Positions 11,843 to 23,869 of a DNA stretch of 64,000 nt are shown here, piece by piece. Numbering within the stretch: the stretch's first letter is position 1; each line of letters begins with the position of its first letter. The notes beneath the pieces are model-generated. The model searched no databases and had not been told where the DNA came from. It was given only the letters and a program-made list of their open reading frames with translations. Position numbers and translations under genes: made by a program. The DNA is from Ailurus styani (lineage: Eukaryota; Chordata; Mammalia; Carnivora; Ailuridae). The stretch lies in the NCBI GenBank assembly GCA_002007465.1, contig LNAC01000689.1, positions 923,952 to 987,951 on the forward strand, in the 5' to 3' direction.

Positions 11843-12060
11843 GGGCGCCCGGGTGGCTCAGTTGGTTAAGCATCGGACACTTGATTTTGGTTCAGGTTAT
11901 GATCTCAGGGTTGTGACATCGAGCATCTGGTCAAGCCTAACCTTGGGCTCTGGGCTGAGTGTGGACCCTGCTTAGGATTCTCTCTCTCCCTCTGCTCCTC
12001 CTCTTGCTCTTCGTACTTTCTCTCTAAAACAAAACAAAACAAACAAAAAACAAAGACAAA
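11843..12060 (+). mobile_element. SINEC, diverged
   Basis: The head gcccgggtggctcagttgg and body are recognisable. The tail has degraded into A-rich (AAAAC)n. The A-rich tail and substitutions suggest an older copy than its neighbours. Confidence 0.88.
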
Positions 12061-12849
12061 ACCCAAAAACCATGATCTAAAATATGTGAAGAATTATTAA
12101 AACTCAAGAGTAAAAGAACAATCTAACTAGAAAATGTCCGAAAGGCATAAACAGATATTTTACCAAAGAGAGCATATAGTTGGAAATACAGATGCCAAAT
12201 AAGTACATGAAAAGATGTTCAACATGATTTGTCATTAGGAAAATGGAAATTACAATCACAATGAGATATCACTATACATTTATAAAGATGGATAAAATTT
12301 AAAAAATAGTGACAACACCAAATGCTGGCAAGGATGTGGTGAAACTGGGTAACTCATACACCACCAGTGAGAATCCAAAAAGGCACTCTGGAAAACAGGC
12401 TGGCAATCTCTTTTATAAAGGAAGTGTGCAACTACCACACGATCCAGCAGTTGCACTTCTGGGCATTTATCCCAGAGATATGAAAACTTATGTTCATACC
12501 AAAACCTGAACATGAATGAATGTTTATAGAAGCTTGATTCGAAACAGCTCGACACTGGGAAAAAAAAAACCCAGATGTCTTTCAATGAGTGAATGAATGG
12601 TTTAACAAACCATGTATATCCACACCATCCAATTAATAAACCTAGATGATTCCCCAAAGAATTATGCTGAGTGGGGAATAAAAAGGTTACACACCACATT
12701 ATTTCATTTACTTACTATTCTTGAAATCACACAGGTTTAGAAATGGTAAACAGACAAGTGGTTTCTAGGGGTTAGGGATGGGGAGGAGAAGTGGGTGTAG
12801 CTATTAAAAAGAAACCTGAGGGATTCTTGTGCTGATAGAAATGTTCTGA

Positions 12850-13205
12850 CTCTATTTGAATTTCCTGTTTTGTGAAGTGCCTATTTAAATCTTTACCCAC
12901 TTTTCTACTGAGTCATCAGATTTTTTTCCCTTGTTGATCCATAAAGGTTCTTTGTATATTCTAGCTATCTGCCTTTGTCACTTATAGATTGCAAGTATCT
13001 TCTCCTCTCATTAATCTTCATCTTTTGATCAGGAATAATTTTTCAAAGGAGAATTTTCATTTTGAGATAACTGTAAATTCAGATATAGTTTTAAGAAATA
13101 ATGTGGGGGTCCCTGGTACTCTTTACCCAGTTCCCCCCATTGGTACCATCTTGCAAAACTATATCACACCCAGGAAATTGATACTTTCAAATAGGCTCTA
13201 GATAC
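12850..13205 (-). mobile_element. L1M fragments, antisense
   Basis: Two short blocks read as reversed old L1: 12850-13025 resembles the ORF2/3' region, and 13045-13205 resembles an L1M 3' UTR segment. They sit between two plus-strand L1 remnants. Confidence 0.6.
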
Positions 13206-13214
13206 ATATAAATG

Positions 13215-13795
13215 TGCACTATGTTATTGGTAATTAGGGATATGAAATGAAGATCACAATTTTGGTATCATTACATATCCACCAGATTGACAAAAATTAA
13301 GAGGTCTAACAACGTGTCTTGGCAAGAATGTAAAGCAGCTTCAACTACTAAACATATTTGGTGGAAGTGTAAATTTTATGACCACTTTGGTAAACAACTT
13401 GGTATTATCTAATGAAGTTAAATACAGGCATACCCTATGGCCCAGCAATTCCACTGCAAGGTATGTACTCTAAAGAGAAGTCTGCATCTGGACACCGGAA
13501 ATACATGCAAGAATGTGGCTAGCAGTATCATTTGTAATAGCCCCAACAACAACATGCATCAAGAATGGACGACCTCACAAACATGACCAAATGAAAGAGG
13601 AGGTCAGATACATACACACAAAATTCATGCTCTGTCATTTACGTAAAGTACAAAACCAAGCAGACCAAACAACAGTGTTTGGGCATGCGTGCATGAGGAA
13701 GTGATTACTGTAAAGTCAGGATGGCTGTTGCTTTAGGGGGAAGGGAAGGACTTAGGAAAGGGAATGGGGGCAGTGGTAGGGTGATGTCCATGACC
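13215..13795 (+). mobile_element. L1M 3' end fragment
   Basis: Contains the degenerate L1 C-terminal words (ccagcaattccactgcaagg and the following atacatgcaag segment) and a G-rich 3' UTR-like end. There is no intact frame. Confidence 0.65.
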
Positions 13796-14884
13796 TGGCT
13801 GAGTACACAGGCTTGACTTATGATGATCGGTCAGGCTGCACCGGGCTTCATTTCTCTCTGTGTAATTGTGCATAACAGAACAACACATCTCTTTATATTG
13901 CAGTTTTGCCTTTGAGAAGAAGTGAGACGAAGGAATGTAGGTGTGAGGTTTGACCGTGTGAGAAAAGGCAGCACATGATGACTTGGGATCAAAATTTGAA
14001 ACCTGTAAGGAGAAAGAGGAAAAACGTGGAGTGTTGGAAGCAACAGTAAGCCCGCTGGACCCATTGGGTGGGTAGCTTGTCTCTGGGTACATGCATATTT
14101 TTTAAAGGTGATTTAGGGATGATAAAGGTTGATCCAAGTGCTAAATTTCTTACTCCCCTGCTTTACAAGTTGGACCTGGACTGAGGGACCAATGTTTTTC
14201 TTTCTCTCCTCTCTGGAAATTGATACAATGTTCATGTTTGCTTTGAGTCCTCCAGACTGTCCGGGGTATGAAGAGGAAAACATATTTGGTGTGGAGAACA
14301 TCCCCCCTCCCTGAACATTCATTTGGGTGACCCTCTCCCTCCCTCCTCCCCGACTTCAGTCCAAGCCTGACGAGCAGCTTAGGAGAAAAATGAACATTGG
14401 CAAAAGTTCCAGACTGAGGTGCTTTGGAGATGCGAAAAAGTGAGTTTCCTCTCATCTCGCCCCACCACGTTCTCCAAGCAGATTGATCTCAGAACTTACG
14501 GTTTGGGGGTACAGCACATAAGCAACTTGTAGAGCTTGGAAACATTAAAGGAGGGTAATATCAGAGAAACCGAGAGCCCTGTTAGCGTTTTCTCCTCGTG
14601 TGGGGGGAGGGGGAAGACATCGCGTCCCCCTTCCTGCCTTTTCCTGCTAGATGCCGCCGTCACAGTTCTAATGAGGCATTTACTCCCTCCCTGCCCGGCT
14701 GCAAGGACGCGGTGCCCCTCCACGGCGGGGACATCCAGGTGGGACTGCACTTCCAGGGGCCAGTGCTGGCCAGAAACAGGGAAACGGATGAGCCTTTCGG
14801 GAGGCTCTCCAGGCAAAGTCCAGGGGACAGCGACACACCCTGGTCCTTAAAACTATCTTTCTGGCAGGATTTTCCGTGCTGGAC
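13796..14884. other. Unique DNA leading to CpG island
   Basis: No exon is recognised. From about 14580 GC content and CpG density rise toward the island. Open frames on both strands here are expected in GC-rich DNA and are not supported as genes. Confidence 0.4.
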
Positions 14885-16880
14885 TTGAGCTGTGGCTCGC
14901 GAAGTTCTCAGGGCGCCGACTCCTGAGTTGACATTTCTTAGGCGGAAGGCCGTGGAGCGAAGGGGAGGCTCTTCGGCAGGCACCAGCCCGCGCCGTTTTG
15001 CCCCTTCCCTTCGCCTCGGTGCGGGCAGCCTCTCTGGTGGGGGCTTCTCCCAGGACTGGGGCCAGCGCCAACCCGGTGGCTCGGTACCTGCCCCCAGCCC
15101 GGGCCGCCCGGAGGGGCGCTGAGGTTCCGGGCTCGGTGCGGCGCCCGCGCTCGGAGCGCCGGGGAACGCCGAGGAGCCTCACGTGGGCAGCCCCGGGCCC
15201 GGGCGCTCGCAAGGACGCGCGCAGGCCCGGCGCCCGCAGAACGCGGGAGCGGCCGCCGGAGCGAAGCTGCTCAGCCGCGGTAACGGGTTAGGGCGCTCCT
15301 CGAGCCGAGGTTCCCCGGAGGGAGAAAAGGAGGCGGGGGGGGGGNNNNNNNNNNNNNNNNNNNNNNNNNNNNNNNNNNNNNNNNNNNNNNNNNNNNNNNN
15401 NNNNNNNNNNNNNNNNNNNNNNNNNNNNNNNNNNNNNNNNNNNNNNNNNNNNNNNNNNNNNNNNNNNNNNNNNNNNNNNNNNNNNNNNNNNNNNNNNNNN
15501 NNNNNNNNNNNNNNNNNNNNNNNNNNNNNNNNNNNNNNNNNNNNNNNNNNNNNNNNNNNNNNNNNNNNNNNNNNNNNNNNNNNNNNNNNNNNNNNNNNNN
15601 NNNNNNNNNNNNNNNNNNNNNNNNNNNNNNNNNNNNNNNNNNNNNNNNNNNNNNNNNNNNNNNNNNNNNNNNNNNNNNNNNNNNNNNNNNNNNNNNNNNN
15701 NNNNNNNNNNNNNNNNNNNNNNNNNNNNNNNNNNNNNNNNNNNNNNNNNNNNNNNNNNNNNNNNNNNNNNNNNNNNNNNNNNNNNNNNNNNNNNNNNNNN
15801 NNNNNNNNNNNNNNNNNNNNNNNNNNNNNNNNNNNNNNNNNNNNNNNNNNNNNNNNNNNNNNNNNNNNNNNNNNNNNNNNNNNNNNNNNNNNNNNNNNNN
15901 NNNNNNNNNNNNNNNNNNNNNNNNNNNNNNNNNNNNNNNNNNNNNNNNNNNNTGGGCGGGCCGCGCCACCGCCGTCGGTCCGTGCGTCCGGGTGCCTCGG
16001 AGCGCGCGGGCGCCTCTGCGCCAGCCCTGCAACCTGGGCGCGGTTTGCTGGGGATTTCGCTGAAGTTTGACCACGGAAGAAGGGCGGAGGTGCGTTCGCG
16101 GCGCAGGGTCGCCATCTCCGCCCGGGCATCCGGCTCCAAGGCAGCAGGGGCCGCGTCTGCCTGAGGGACGGAGAAACCCGACTCTCACCCGGGCCGCTGT
16201 CCGCTCGCTCCCAAGGCCGGAGCCGGCGTCGCGCACCCCTCTCCCCAGGGCCGTGCGCCGAGGGCTTGGCTGGGGGCGCCGGGCCACATCGAAGCTCCGC
16301 TCAGCGGCCCGGAGGACGGTTTCCTGAACGGAAAGCAGTGCTCCTGTCCCCACCACCCGGCTGGCTGGGGCGGCCCGGGGAGAGTGCCCGGAGCGGCGCC
16401 CCGAGACCTCCTGCGTGCTGGCTTCCCCCGGCCTCTGCCGAAGGCGACCAGGGAGGGCAGGGGTGGAGAGCTGTCTTCTCGGTCGGTGCCCTTGGGCTGC
16501 ATGCACCGCTCGTGGTTTTCTGTCGCGCTCGGGCGTTCCTTTTCTCCGGGTGGAATTGTGGGGCCCTGGAAGTTTGCTCTTTCTAGCAAGTTTGACGCGG
16601 AGGGGGGTTGGGGGGCAGGCATCCCACCGCGGGCAGCCCCCCTCCCTCTGCAGTCAGGGGAGCCACTTTCTCGCGCCCTTTCCGGTCTGCCCAGCCCCGA
16701 CCCTCCTCCAGCCCGGGGCCACACTCGTGGCCTGGCCCGAGGACCCGGGTCGCAGCTGCGGGTTCTCACCCGCAAGGCTGGGGGTCCAGCGTAACCGGCA
16801 GGGGTTGACATCTGCGCGGTCGTATCTCTGTGCCTTGTCCGGTCCTCTGGTGGCGGAGCCAGACGCACGTTTTATACCGC
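14885..16880. promoter_or_regulatory. CpG island, probable promoter, split by a gap
   Basis: Both sides of a 608-N gap (14885-15344 and 15953-16880) are very GC-rich with dense CpG dinucleotides, in contrast to the rest of the window. GC-box words occur, for example gggcggg at 15954-15960. Such unmethylated-type islands normally mark a promoter and first exon. A donor-like gag/gtgcgt occurs at 16088-16094 on the plus strand, but I cannot support an exon, a start codon or a gene name. The long frames through this island cross the N run or lack any family resemblance. Direction of transcription is undetermined. Confidence 0.8.
15345..15952. other. Assembly gap (608 N) inside the CpG island
   Basis: The gap starts directly after a run of G and sits in the most GC-rich part of the window. 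It probably reflects failed sequencing of GC-rich DNA. Any first exon or core promoter may lie in it. Confidence 0.95.
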
Positions 16881-17854
16881 GTGAGAGACAAACATTGGGG
16901 CGGCGGCGGGGGGGGGGACTTCAGGTCTGGCAAGTGCACTTTGCCTGAGATTCGCTGAATCTGGAGTCTTCCTGGGGGGTGCGGTGTGTGGGGGGGTGGA
17001 ATTTCTTTGCATCCTTTCTGTATTACTGAAGTACTCGGAAGTACCTGCAGCTCCTGGCCTTTCCTTTACACTGACAGAGGTGGATCAAGGGGAAGAGACA
17101 GCAAAGGTGTATTCCCGGAGAGCAACGGTAATTTCTCGGACTTCTCTCCAGCCGTTCCAGCTGCCGTTCCTGCTAGGCTCTAAACCAGCAGGTGGAGATG
17201 GGGGCGTCCAGAGGGCACCTAGGCGGAGCAGTCGTGGTGGTTCGGCAGCACCCTCCTCAGAGTCCCCCCCCTCCCCGCCCCCGTGAGGAGCATGGCCCTA
17301 ATTTCTGCTGCGTGGGGGATAAAACGAGAGAAGACCACGTGTGAATGAGAAAAGCCTCTGAAGTCCTTTGGGGTGGGGGCAGGGGGTCTGTGTCACATGC
17401 ATAGATACAAACCCTGGTGGTGGGCACCCCTGGCATTCTTGCCAGAACTAGAAATTTGCCTTTAGTGCCCTTATCAAAGATTGCTGAGAAAAAGCTGAAT
17501 GGGCTCCAGTGCTGATGAGAGCAAGTCCCTCCTACTTTGCTCAAGGATCTCTGTTTTGTCTCCAGCGGGCCCATCTGTAATTGGAAATGAGCTCCACTTA
17601 GTCCAGAGGCACTTCGGGCTGAGTGCAGACATCATCTGGCAACAAGGGAGCGGGTCCTGGCGCAGGAGCTGCCCACCCTCACCCAGAGGCCTAGGGTGGA
17701 TTGTAGTGATGTCTCCCGATAACTCTGGAAGGAGGCTGGGCTGGATGGGAGCAGAGCTTGGGAATCGTCTGGGTGCCCTCTTTACGGAATGGCCCTGGCC
17801 GGGCCATTCCAGGTCTTGTCAATTGTGAAAAGTGCCCTGAGGTTTCGAATCCAG
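16881..17854. other. CpG island shore, unique DNA
   Basis: G-rich runs occur at 16897-16918 and 16972-17000. No repeat or supported exon is seen. Composition falls to the level of ordinary DNA by about 17300. Confidence 0.4.
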
Positions 17855-18065
17855 CCTGATGATCATTAACACTAATGAAAACTGCTGCTACTTATTAAGT
17901 CCCTTCTCCGTGCCAGACACAAGGCTTTGCAAAGTCAATATGATTATCCCCGTATTTCATGCGAGGAGACTGAGTTGGGGAGAAGTTAAATAACTTGCTA
18001 AGAGCATTAGGCTAGTCAGTGGCAGAGCTGTTGTGTGAAGCCGAGTCTCCCAGTTCCAAAGGCCC
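17855..18065 (-). mobile_element. MIR SINE, antisense
   Basis: The reversed MIR order is visible: a stretch around the 'cttattaagtccc..ctccgtgccagac' block, then a 'tattatcccc'-like block, a 'gagactgag' block and the 'agtggcagagct' block. It is an ancient mammalian tRNA-derived SINE. Confidence 0.8.
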
Positions 18066-18179
18066 TTCTCCTTCCATGGTGCTTGTCTCCTCCTGTTAAG
18101 AACAGACACATGCGTGGAAGCTGGACACCCGGAGCCATTGTGAATAAACACCATTATTTGTAGATCCAAGAGATGTTGT

Positions 18180-18394
18180 GATCCTGTTAGGCTTTAGGGA
18201 AAATGCTGGCCTGGTAAAAAGAAAAAAATAATTGCATGCTCTTCGTTCCCTCAAGGACTCAGGGGTTTAATTGTACACAAAGGATTGATTGTTTAATCGG
18301 TAAAGTGTAAAGTGCAATTTACCTTTCAATGAGCATCCGAAAGATTGATAAACTGCTGATGAAGTCCTGGAAAAACAGTCCCTTTCCTATGTTA
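18180..18394. other. A/T-motif-rich unique stretch
   Basis: Non-repetitive, with several homeodomain-like cores (taattgcatg, tttaattgta, gattgattg, tttaatcgg) between about 18225 and 18300. It may be regulatory or conserved, but conservation cannot be judged from one sequence. Confidence 0.35.
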
Positions 18395-18810
18395 ATGTTG
18401 GAAGAGTAAATGGGTACAACTTCTTTGGAGAGTGTTTTAGAAACATCTCCAAAAATTAGAAGTGCCCATGCCATCGGACCCAGTGATTCCATTTTTAGGA
18501 ATTGAGCTTGCCTTTATATTGGCTCCTGGGCACACAGATAGATGCACAGTATAGCATCATTTGAGCTACAAAGGAACAATTTACATGCTCGTCCAAGAGC
18601 GACTTTTTTTTTTTATCTTGTGGTAGCTCCAGGTAGTTGAATAGTGTCCTATTCACTCATTTAAAAAAAAAAGAGAGAAAGAAAAAGAAAGACTTAGAAA
18701 ATTTCTCTGTAACTGACAAGGAATGATTTCTAAGATACATGACTAGGTGGAAAATATGCATAGAGGGTTTATAATATGCTAATGTCTATGTTATGAGAGA
18801 GAAAGCAGAG
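18395..18810 (+). mobile_element. L1M 3' end fragment
   Basis: Degenerate L1 C-terminal and 3' UTR words are present (the 'cccagtgattccatttttagg' block, then a 'gaacaatttacatg' block and a 3' UTR-like A/T-rich end). A T-run and an A/AG-rich run interrupt it near 18604-18690. Confidence 0.65.
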
Positions 18811-20099
18811 AATTCCCTTATCCAGGAGATGCTGCCAGCACGTGGGTGGCATGTGGGTGCAGGTCGGTAAGGTCAGTAGGTCTGTTTCTGGTGTTACAGG
18901 GCTTTAGAAAGGAGAGGAAGAGAGATGTGCTGGAAAGAAAAGTTTTGAAAATTACTCTGATGTGTAGGGCCGGATTGTCCCGGAGGAGGAAGGAAGGATA
19001 CGGACGCAGCTGTGGTGGTGTCAGTCAGTGTGTTCCGGAACACCCCCTTGGGGGCCTCCCATCAGCACAGGTGGCCAGCTCAGCACCCCCTCCCCCCAAG
19101 AATTCCCTTCAGCCGATCACCACCCGCCCTGGAAGCTTCTAGATGCATGAAGGGCATGGGGGCAAGCCTTCCTTAGGAGCTAAGTTCCCGCTACTCTGCT
19201 AAGCACTCTGCCTGCCTCATCTCATTTAATCTCCCGATCAGGTGTGTGTGGGAGCCCAGGCCCTTTGCCGTCAAGCAGCACCTCTCTGCTCTTCCTCTGA
19301 TGACTTTCCTTCTCGGCACAGTGACCTGAAGCAGGGGCGCAGGAGCATCACAGGTGCTCAGAGACTCGCTTTGGGTTCTAACAGCATGTGGCTGAGCGTT
19401 ACACACTTTGATGGATGAGCTGGAATAGTAGCAGTCTGGAGAGGTTTGCACAAGGCACAGTTCAGGGACAAAGCAGTCAGTGTTCTTGGGCTGGATTTCC
19501 ATATTTCCTGCTCTCTCCGTGGCATGTGCCTTAGGGTTGAGCCTGTGGACCATGAGTATGACCTTCCGCGGGGACAGAGTGGGGAAAGGGAGGGATTGTC
19601 TCTGCTTTGGTCCAGATGCCAGTGGCATAGAGATGCTCAGAAGGCCCTGTATCTGTCCCACCAGCCAAGGAACCCACGGAAGAAGGTGGGCAGCGTGGCC
19701 CGCCAGGCCCACGTCTGTGCTGGGAATCTGTTTGCTGTTTGGCAAATCTAGTCTGAGAGCCACAGGCCTGGCTCACAGCAAACCCTTCTCCTCCTGCACA
19801 GCTCACTGGCTAGGGCTCGCCTCTGACTCCCATTCCACTTCAAAATGTAACAGCTTGAATTTTTCCCCAAATGAATTCTAGAGCAAGGGCAGCTGCATCT
19901 TCCGTGTTCTGCTATGGCTCCCGGGGGTGAGAGCAAGACGCTGGACGGAGCTCTGAGCTAAGGCTGCTAGAACCTTGCCACGAGGGGGAAAGCCAGATCA
20001 CCCAACTGTTTAGGAAAAAAAGTCACCTTGTGACACACACAAATGGTGTTTACGTAGCATCGCAAAGGAGTAGTTGATGGTCAGTCTAACACACTTCAG
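18811..20099. other. Unique DNA
   Basis: No exon is supported. A faint antisense MIR-like piece may lie at 19185-19260. Frames of 130-190 codons occur on both strands at 19191-19881 but overlap each other and show no domain. Confidence 0.4.
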
Positions 20100-20425
20100 T
20101 CTGGAAAATGAGTATCAAGGCACTGGGAAGACAGAAAGATGAGCAAGGAGTGGTCCCTGGGCTCGAGTTGCCCACAAGGCAGTGTGGGAGAGGACCATTC
20201 GCAATAGCAGCTGGACCCTGCAGACGAAAGAAAGAAGGGCTAAGTAGAGCCACAAATGACATGCGGTCACATGCAGTGATGCTAAAGTGAACCTTGGGCT
20301 GGCCGATTGTTGAGGTCTTTCTGGAAGAGGTGATTTTTGAGCTGGGCCTTGAAGGTTAAGAATAACTTCGATAGACAACCTCAGGAGAAAGGGCAGAAGA
20401 GGCCAAGAGAATGGGTTTCGATAGA
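20100..20425 (-). mobile_element. L2 LINE 3' region, antisense
   Basis: Matches the reversed L2 3' end in order: a cacggtccctg-like block, a 'gaggtgatttttgagctggg' block, a 'ccttgaagg' block, then a 'ggcagaagaggcc' block. Confidence 0.75.
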
Positions 20426-20829
20426 CTGTGGGGCGTTTAAAGATACGTTAATGTCAGTAATGCCATTACTTACTCACATTCTGTCACAAACAAAATACAT
20501 GGCATTTTCAGGTGCTTACAGAGTAAAACTTTCTATCTCCAGAAGATAGGCAATCACTATGATTTTTTTTTTTTGTGGTAAAATCAACAGGGCTTGGCAA
20601 TGGATAGATAGCAGAAGTGATTTCCACAAGCTCAAGACTATAAAACTATATTAAGTTTACATCACATTCATTTTACTTATTGAATAACAACGGATGGTAG
20701 CTTACCTATGTGAAATTGACATTTCTGTCGTATCTGACCGTGCATGACTATGAGCTTCCCGGTGGAGAGGCAGCAGAGCACCAGGAATGGGGATTCAAGT
20801 CGTGCCCCACCATTTTCCTCATCTGTTCA
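20426..20829. other. Unique DNA
   Basis: No feature is recognised apart from a T-run near 20563-20573. Confidence 0.35.
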
Positions 20830-21095
20830 CTCACCCATGGATTCACTCGTTCATTTATTCCTATGTGCAACAAAGATGATCCATGTGCCTGAGCCATGTG
20901 CTGGCCTAGCTGGTGGGGGGGAGGGGGAGAGAGAGAGAGAGAGAGAAGAGAAAGCCGTGTCCCTGTAGCCTCCAGGAGTTTGCAGTACATGGGAGAGATC
21001 ACAGGAGAAGGTGATAAATGTCACAGTAAAAATAGCAAAGAAGGACATTGGGAAAACATAATATGTGCTTAGTAAATGCTGGTTAAAAAGAATAA
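20830..21095 (-). mobile_element. Probable L2 3' fragment with (GA)n insert
   Basis: Reversed L2-like words (cactcgttcatttattcc, ccatgtgctggcc, tccaggagtttgcag) flank a (GA)n tract at 20922-20947. The assignment is tentative. Confidence 0.5.
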
Positions 21096-21589
21096 GCAAC
21101 CTGATAAACAGTATCAGATACCATCAAGAGCACAAATTAGAGGGCTAAAATTATTTCTTTGGATTTGGCCAGTGGGTCTCAAACACTTGTTCATATTGTG
21201 AAACCCATGGGAATTGTGGTGCTTTCTGGAGAATACCAGAAAATTTTGAAATGGCTGAATATATAATTTTGAACTGTATCAGAGAGTGTCTTCTGCTAGA
21301 TTCTCCCACAGATGCAGAATAGAAGACACCAAGTTTTGAGAAAGAAAACTTTTGGAAACAAAAGCTTTAAATTGAGGATAGTCTATCAGTTAATTTTTTT
21401 TCCCCTATGAATCGGGGAAAGACTGCCAAGATTCTATTTTAGTGGCGGAAACCCTTGGTCCAGCTGGTAGAACACCAGGGATCCACAGCTGTACAGTTTT
21501 GGCAGTTTGAAGGTTGTTGATGACTTTAGCAAGGGCAATTTCAGAAGAGTAATGAGGCCAGAAGCTGGATAGAATTGGGTCGTGTTTTC
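21096..21589. other. Unique DNA
   Basis: No exon or clear repeat. A run of T/C lies near 21392-21404. Confidence 0.35.
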
Positions 21590-23290
21590 ATGATGTCAAG
21601 CAAGTCTTTATTGAATGTCACGGGGGATCAAGGGTGAAGGGAGGAAAACCAGAAGAGTCAAAGCCCAGCCCTCATGGATCTTGAAGTCATTTGGGGAAAC
21701 AAATCTGTCACAGAGTACATGTAAAGTGACTCTTACAAAAGCAATAAAGTAGAGGCCTAGAGCATGATAAGGGTGTTTAATAGGAGGTCCGGGTCACTCA
21801 GGGAGGACCTCATCCTCAGAAAATGGTGGTTCAGCTGGGACCTGGAGAGTGAGTAGGAGCAGAGGAGGTAAGGGGAGTTCGGGAGCTGAGAAGGGAGTTT
21901 CCAGGGATGGGGGAGGGTCATGGATAAAGCAGGCATGGCGTTTGGAGGTGCCCAAGGCCAGTGGACTGGGGTGCAGAGGAGGAGAGGGAGAAACATGTGA
22001 GATGAGCAGGAGAGGCAGGAGGGAGTCTTAGCAGCCACGGTAGGGACTGTGGTGTTGCTTCTAAGGCAACCGGTCATCACCGAAGTACTTAAGCAGCAGG
22101 GTGACACAGCCAGAGCTCCCATTTCAGAAGGATCACTGTGACTATAGAGCGTGGACGGTAGATTCAAGGTGGCCAAGGGAGACCTACTGGGAGACGGTTG
22201 TTTATGCTGGGACATTTATTGTGGGGTAGAGAGAAGTAGATAGACGGGAGCGGTTTAGAAGGTCAAATGGACAGAACACGATGGTTTGGATGTGAGAGGT
22301 GAGAGGGAAGTACTGGGGATGAACCATAGGCTGCCAGCTCTGTAGCAGTGGATGGAGGTACAAATCCCCGAGACAGGAAACAGTCAGACGTCCTGAGTGC
22401 AATCTCAGCATGTTGTACTTGAGGACGCTTTGAACCAGCCGAATGCAGAGGTCAGGAAGCCAGGGGGATAGAGGGACAAGAATTTGGAGGAGGAGAGGTC
22501 TGGGTAGGAGATGGGTACAACGTCCAGGAGTAAATGAAACCATGGCATGGATGAGGCTGCCTACCCTAAGAAGGATCGGCGTGGAAGAGCAGGCCTGGGG
22601 TTGATCTTGAGTAAGGATGACCCTAGAAGGTAAGGAGAGAAGTATAATCTAGAAAGATAGGGGGAAAGCCAGGAGGGGAAAATCTCATGACAGCCAAGGG
22701 CAGAGTGTTTCCCAAATAAGAGACGAGGAAGGAGAGGGGCTGCAGAGAAGTCCATGGCAGTGAGGACCAGTAAACGTCCGTTGGCTTCAGAAACATAGAG
22801 ATCACAGGTGATTGAAGCAAGAGCGTCAGGGATGTGATGGCAAGAGTCAGGCTGTAGTTGGTGGAGGACCCAGTGGGCCCTGAACGTGTGAGTGAGTCTT
22901 TCCAGAAGTTTGGCTGTGATAGTTGAAGAGATAGGGTGGTTTTGTTCTGTTTTAATGGGAGAGAGTTGAGCACCCCTAGTGTCAATGGGAAAGATCCATT
23001 CGAATGGAAAAGTAATAGGTTCAAGAAAGGATATTCATAATGTGAGGTTTCTAAGAACACAGGTGGACCGCCTCAAACGTGCGGGTGGAAGGCTAGGCCT
23101 TAGGATGGAGAGGGGTCATTCTTTCGGACGACTGGACCAAAGGAGGGTAGGATGAGGGCAGATACGGGTTTGTATGAGGTGGTGGAAGATGAGAATGTTG
23201 CTGTCTGAGGTAGAGAAGGAGGGGCGGCTCGTGGGGAGACAGGATGGAGGAAGAAATTTATTTCAAACGAGGGTGATGAGGACAGTGAAG
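21590..23290 (-). mobile_element. Long L2 LINE copy, antisense
   Basis: This reads as a long reversed L2 (CR1-clade LINE), from its 3' end through the reverse transcriptase region. Near 22740-22760 the minus strand encodes a degraded DLSAAFD block (seen as MDFSAAPLLP), the motif that identifies the RT of this clade. Frames are broken throughout. A copy of about 1.7 kb is long for such an ancient element. Confidence 0.8.
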
Positions 23291-23329
23291 AGACAGGGTG
23301 AAGGAACTAGTGAGAGATGATACTGTTGG

Positions 23330-23460
23330 AGCATTTATTAGCCATGTGACATCAAGCCCATTTTCTTGCCTGTAAAATGGGAATAATCATGACACTGACT
23401 CCGTGGAGTAGTGCCTGGCAGGTAGAAAGTGATCAACAAGTGTACGCTGCTGTTTGAACC
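23330..23460 (+). mobile_element. MIR SINE
   Basis: Contains the MIR core (agccatgtgacat, gcctgtaaaatggg, agtgcctggcag) in plus orientation. Confidence 0.8.
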
Positions 23461-23869
23461 TTTATTCTCACCATCAGTGGCTAGTATAAGGCTAAAGACA
23501 ATTGATTTTAGTATGAAATAGTCATCAATACTCCCATGTATTTAGTACCTAAAAATCAGATAGACCTCTCTCCATACGCCACTTGTCTCCCTTCCCATCT
23601 GCGAAGTACCAGTCTCTCTCTTCTCTAAGCAGTTGGAAGCTTTTTTGCTACTTAATGCTGAGGGATTTATTTGTACATGGTGCTTAGCCAGGGCAGATTC
23701 TGTTAGGGGAGTCAAGCATATAGGCAGGGCGCTGGGCCAGGGTGAAGAGAGAAGAGGTTCGGTTAACTCAAGAGCCCAATCTCCTCTGACCTCATTGATC
23801 TACAGAGGACTGGGCATCTATGGAAGTCACTCCTTCACATCTTTTATGACATCCAGTGAAGGCAACTTT
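23461..23869. other. Unique DNA between L2 copies
   Basis: No feature is recognised. Confidence 0.35.

Larger units (their letters stand above)
8651..12850 (+). mobile_element. Old L1 LINE, ORF2 to 3' end, interrupted by insertions
   Basis: Plus-strand L1 pieces cover, in order, the late endonuclease region (8651-9120), the endonuclease-RT linker (9735-10400), the reverse transcriptase (10390-11110), the post-RT region (11320-11840) and the C-terminus and 3' UTR (12060-12850). The longest open remnant, 10394-10678 (94 codons), contains a diverged version of the [10 protein letters not shown] motif. Many frameshifts and stops make it non-functional. A nested L1 fragment and five SINEs split it. 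Confidence 0.88.

Noticed and set aside
15179..16506. Very long frames on both strands across the CpG island (280-410 codons)
   Set aside because: They pass through 608 N, which cannot contain stops, and the rest is GC-rich DNA where chance frames are long. No domain is visible.
16185..16948. Overlapping frames of 136-227 codons on both strands
   Set aside because: High GC content removes stop codons. Frames overlap on opposite strands and resemble no known protein.
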